Made by a program: the position numbers and the translations under genes
Assembly: GCA_028752905.1 (NCBI GenBank)
Contig: JAQNBH010000003.1
Span: 34,624,697-34,688,696, forward strand
Source of the DNA: Cladorhizidae sp. MBARI D1340-BT2
Taxonomy: Eukaryota; Porifera; Demospongiae; Poecilosclerida; Cladorhizidae
DNA: 64,000 nucleotides
Reading direction: 5' to 3'
Notes under the pieces: generated by a model
Told to the model about the DNA's origin: nothing
Seen by the model: the letters and a program-made list of their open reading frames with translations, nothing else
Databases searched by the model: none
Shown: positions 61,037 through 64,000 of the stretch, piece after piece
Layout: each line of letters opens with the position of its first letter
How positions within the stretch are numbered: position 1 is the first letter of the stretch

Positions 61037-62009
61037 GTGGTTGCCTCTGAGTTAGCTCATGGGACCAGTGAGAGAGTAGGTCTGTACGGGAGACATGTGG
61101 TTTCCTCTGAGATAGCTCATGTCACCAGTGAGAGAGTAGGTTTGTACGGGAGACATGTGGTTGCCTCTGAGTTATCTCATGGCACCAGTGAGAGAGTAGA
61201 AATGTACGGGAGACATGTGGTTGCCTCTGAGTTAGCTCATGGCACCAGTGAGAGAGTAGGTCTGTAAGGGAGACATGTGGTTGCCTCTGAGTTAGCTCAT
61301 GGCACCAGTGAGAGAGTAGGTCTGTACGGGAGACATGTGGTTGCCTCTAAGTTAGCTCATGGCACCAGTGAGAGAGTAGGTTTGTACGGGAGAAATGTGT
61401 TTGCTTCTGAGTTAGCTCATGGCACCAGTGAGAGAGTACATGTACATGTAGGTCTGTACGGGAGACATGTGGTTGCCGCTGAGTTATCTCATGGCACCAG
61501 TGAGAGAGTAGGTCTGTACGGGAGACATGTGGTTACCTCTGAGTTAGCTCATGGCACCAGTGAGAGAGTAGGTCTGTAGGGGAGCCATGTGGTTGCCTCT
61601 GAGATAGCTCATGGCACCAGTGAGAGAGTAGGTTTGTACGGGAGACATGTGGTTGCCATTGAGTTAGCTCATGGCACCAGTGAGAGAGTAGGTATGTATG
61701 GGAGACATGTGGTTGCCTCTGAGTTAGCTCATGGCACCAGTGAGAGAGTAGGTCTGTACGGGAGACATGTGCTTGCCTCTGAGTTAGCTCATGGCACCAG
61801 TGAGAGAGTAGGTATGTACGGGAGACATGTGGTTGCCTCTGAGTTAGCTCATGGCACCAGTGAGAGAGTAGGTCTGTACGGGAGACATGTGGTTGCCTCT
61901 GAGATAGCTCATGGCACCAGTGAGAGAGTAGGTTTGTACGGGAGACATGTGGTTGCCTCTGAGTTAGCTCATGGCACCAGTGAGAGAGTAGGTCTGTACG
62001 TGACGACAT
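61037..62009 (+). repeat. Canonical 16-monomer HOR unit
   Basis: Offset 40750 from 20287-21259, with TAGAAATG near 61197 in place of TAGGAATG and GGGAGACATGTGG near 61811 in place of GGGACACATG. Confidence 0.9.
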
Positions 62010-62922
62010 GTGGTTGCCTCTGAGTTAGCTCATGGCACCAGTGAGAGAGTAGGTCTGTACGGGAGACATGTGGTTGCCTCTGAGTTAGCTCATGGCACCA
62101 GTGAGAGAGTAGGTCTGTACGGGAGACATGTGGTTGCCTCTAAGTTAGCTCATGGCACCAGTGAGAGAGTAGGTTTGTACGGGAGACATGTGGTTGCCTC
62201 TAAGTTAGCTCATGGCACCAGTGAGAGAGTAGGTTTGTACGGGAGATATGCATTTGCTTCTGAGTTAGCTCATGGCACCAGTGAGAGAATACATGTACAT
62301 GTAGGTCTGTACGGGAGACATGTGGTTGCCGCTGAGTTATCTCATGGCACCAGTGAGAGAGTAGGTCTGTACGGGAGACATGTGGTTGCCTCTGAGTTAG
62401 CTCATGGCACATGTGAGAGAGTAGGTCTGTACGGGAGACATGTGGTTGCCTCTGAGATAACTCATGGCACCAGTGAGAGAGTAGGTTTGTACGGGAGACA
62501 TGTGGTTGCCATTGAGTTAGCTCATGGCACCAGTGAGAGAGTAGCTATGTATGGGAGACATGTGGTTGCCTCTGAGTTAGCTCATGGCACCAGTGAGAGA
62601 GTAGGTCTGTACGGGAGACATGTGGTTGCCTCTGAGTTAGCTCATGGCACCAGTGAGAGAGTAGGTCTGTACGGGAGACATGTGCTTGCCTCTGAGTTAG
62701 CTCATGGCACCAGTGAGAGAGTAGGTATGTACGGGAGACATGTGGTTGCCTCTGAGTTAGCTCATGGCACCAGTGAGAGAGTAGGTCTGTACGGGAGACA
62801 TGTGGTTGCCTCTGAGATAGCTCATGGCACCAGTGAGAGAGTAGGTTTGTACGGGAGACATGTGGTTGCCTCTGAGTTAGCTCATGGCACCAGTGAGAGA
62901 GTAGGTCTGTACGTGACGACAT
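62010..62922 (+). repeat. 15-monomer HOR derivative
   Basis: 913 bp = 15 x 60 + 12 + 1. It is the 12-monomer type of 21260 with an added cK/tK monomer and extra monomers on the right, ending in another TACGTGACGACATG frame-shift monomer. It forms a tandem pair with the next block that is absent at 21260. Confidence 0.88.
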
Positions 62923-63715
62923 GTGGTTGCCTCTGAGTTAGCTCATGGCACCAGTGAGAGAGTAGGTCTGTACGGGAGACATGTGGTTGCCTCTGAGTTA
63001 GCTCATGGCACCAGTGAGAGAGTAGGTCTGTACGGGAGACATGTGGTTGCCTCTAAGTTAGCTCATGGCACCAGTGAGAGAGTAGGTTTGTACGGGAGAC
63101 ATGTGGTTGCCTCTAAGTTAGCTCATGGCACCAGTGAGAGAGTAGGTTTGTACGGGAGATATGCATTTGCTTCTGAGTTAGCTCATGGCACCAGTGAGAG
63201 AATACATGTACATGTAGGTCTGTACGGGAGACATGTGGTTGCCGCTGAGTTATCTCATGGCACCAGTGAGAGAGTAGGTCTGTACGGGAGACATGTGGTT
63301 GCCTCTGAGTTAGCTCATGGCACATGTGAGAGAGTAGGTCTGTACGGGAGACATGTGGTTGCCTCTGAGATAACTCATGGCACCAGTGAGAGAGTAGGTT
63401 TGTACGGGAGACATGTGGTTGCCATTGAGTTAGCTCATGGCACCAGTGAGAGAGTAGCTATGTATGGGAGACATGTGGTTGCCTCTGAGTTAGCTCATGG
63501 CACCAGTGAGAGAGTAGGTCTGTACGGGAGACATGTGCTTGCCTCTGAGTTAGCTCATGGCACCAGTGAGAGAGTAGGTATGTATGGGAGACATGTGGTT
63601 GCCTCTAATTTAGCTCATGGCACCAGTGAGAGAGTAGGTCTGTACGGGAGACATGTGGTTGACTCTGAGATAGCTCATGGCACCAATGAGAGAGTAGGTC
63701 TGTACGGGAAGACAT
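62923..63715 (+). repeat. 13-monomer HOR derivative
   Basis: 793 bp = 13 x 60 + 12 + 1. Same left half as 62010, including the extra K monomer, and then the right half of 21260-21992 (CTCTAATTTAGC, ACCAATGAG). Private GTTGACTCTGAG near 63658. Confidence 0.88.
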
Positions 63716-63956
63716 GTGGTTGCCTCTGAGTTAGCTCATGGGACCAGTGAGAGAGTAGGTCTGTACGGGAGACATGTGGTTGCCTCTGAGATAGCTCATG
63801 GCACCAGTGAGAGAGTAGGTATGTACGGGAGACATGTGGTTGCCTCTGAGTTAGCTCATGGCACCAGTTAGAGAGTAGGTCTGTATGGGAGACATGTAGT
63901 TGCCTCTAAGTTAGCTCATGGCACCAGTGAGAGAGTAGGTCTGTACGGGAAGACAT
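63716..63956 (+). repeat. 4-monomer mini-block, copy 5
   Basis: Offset 41723 from 21993-22233, with ACCAGTTAGAG near 63864. Confidence 0.9.
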
Positions 63957-64000
63957 GTGGTTGCCTCTGAGTTAGCTCATGGGACCAGTGAGAGAGTAGG
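63957..64000 (+). repeat. Start of the next HOR block, cut by the window end
   Basis: The sequence follows 22234-22277 to the last base, so the array and the long-segment match continue to the right. Confidence 0.9.

Larger units (their letters stand above)
1..64000 (+). repeat. Satellite array of 60-bp monomers
   Basis: The same 60-bp unit repeats in one orientation from the first to the last base, with no unique sequence between copies. Landmarks in order are GTAGGTCTGTAC, GGGAGACATGTGG, TTGCCTCTGAG, TTAGCTCATGG and CACCAGTGAGAGA. Composition of the consensus is 13 A, 11 C, 21 G, 15 T. Variation is mostly single substitutions that recur at fixed places in a higher-order repeat. Both ends of the window fall inside the array. 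Arrays of this kind are known from centromeres, pericentromeres and other constitutive heterochromatin of eukaryotes. Placing this one there is inference, and the host is not identifiable. Confidence 0.97.

Noticed and set aside
1..64000. CRISPR array
   Set aside because: There are no unique spacers. Repeats abut directly and are 60 bp with graded variants, and no cas genes are present.
1..64000. Plasmid or phage iteron array, or a bacterial repeat
   Set aside because: No replication gene or unique DNA occurs in 64 kb, and the HOR hierarchy and CpG decay fit a eukaryotic satellite.
1..64000. Telomeric or simple microsatellite tracts
   Set aside because: No run of short telomere-like units exists. 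GAGAGAG is only a 7-base part of each monomer.
1..64000. tRNA, rRNA or other structured RNA genes
   Set aside because: No cloverleaf, A/B-box pair or rRNA core is visible, and the monomer hairpin is too short and repeats everywhere.

Overview
The whole 64 kb window is one uninterrupted satellite-DNA array. I found no gene, RNA gene, transposon, CRISPR array or unique spacer. Every part of it is a head-to-tail copy, in one orientation, of a 60-bp monomer (about 53% G+C, G-rich on the + strand: 21 G to 11 C). The array runs off both ends of the window, so its true length exceeds 64 kb. This scale and the layered organisation point to a eukaryotic chromosome, in centromeric, pericentromeric or other heterochromatin. 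The species cannot be read from the sequence and I do not recognise the monomer.

Three monomer lengths build the array. The standard one is 60 bp. A 72-bp form carries a 12-bp insert that creates the perfect palindrome TACATGTACATGTA. A 61-bp form carries one extra base (GGGAAGACATG instead of GGGAGACATG), usually followed by GGGACC instead of GGCACC. Diagnostic substitutions are also fixed by position: GGTCTG, GGTTTG or GGTATG near the monomer start (c, t, a below); GAGATAG (I); AAGTTAG (K); GATATGTGTTTG (Y); GCCATTGAG (N); CATGTGCTTG (C); the 72-mer (P); the 61-mer (F). They define a higher-order repeat (HOR) of 16 monomers, 973 bp, in the order F-cI-t-a-c-cK-tY-P-c-cI-tN-a-cC-a-cI-t. Measured between the 57 frame-shift (61-mer) markers from 88 to 63957, every interval resolves as n x 60 + 12 per 72-mer + 1. 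This gives 1,050 monomers, 72 of them 72-mers, with only five small deletions (8, 1, 8, 17 and 17 bp; the two 17-bp ones are copies of a single event).

Region by region: 1-4.4 kb holds HOR derivatives with local ~1.2-kb duplications. 4.4-22.3 kb is a long segment whose paralogue starts at 48.8 kb and runs off the right edge, offset about 41-45 kb. Between about 13.3 and 37.4 kb there are nested tandem duplications of 612, 3,421, 4,745 and 9,670 bp. 37.4-48.8 kb is a distinct, more rearranged domain with 13-, 15- and 17-monomer HOR variants and deletion scars. 48.8-64 kb is the second copy of the long segment.

Long open frames exist on both strands (up to 1,131 codons) only because 60 and 72 are multiples of three and one frame per strand of the monomer lacks a stop. 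They lack ATG starts, are broken at the 61-mers, and are not genes. Features of possible function are structural: the once-per-HOR palindrome, a hairpin-forming dyad in every monomer, and a single CpG per standard monomer that shows C-to-T and G-to-A decay.
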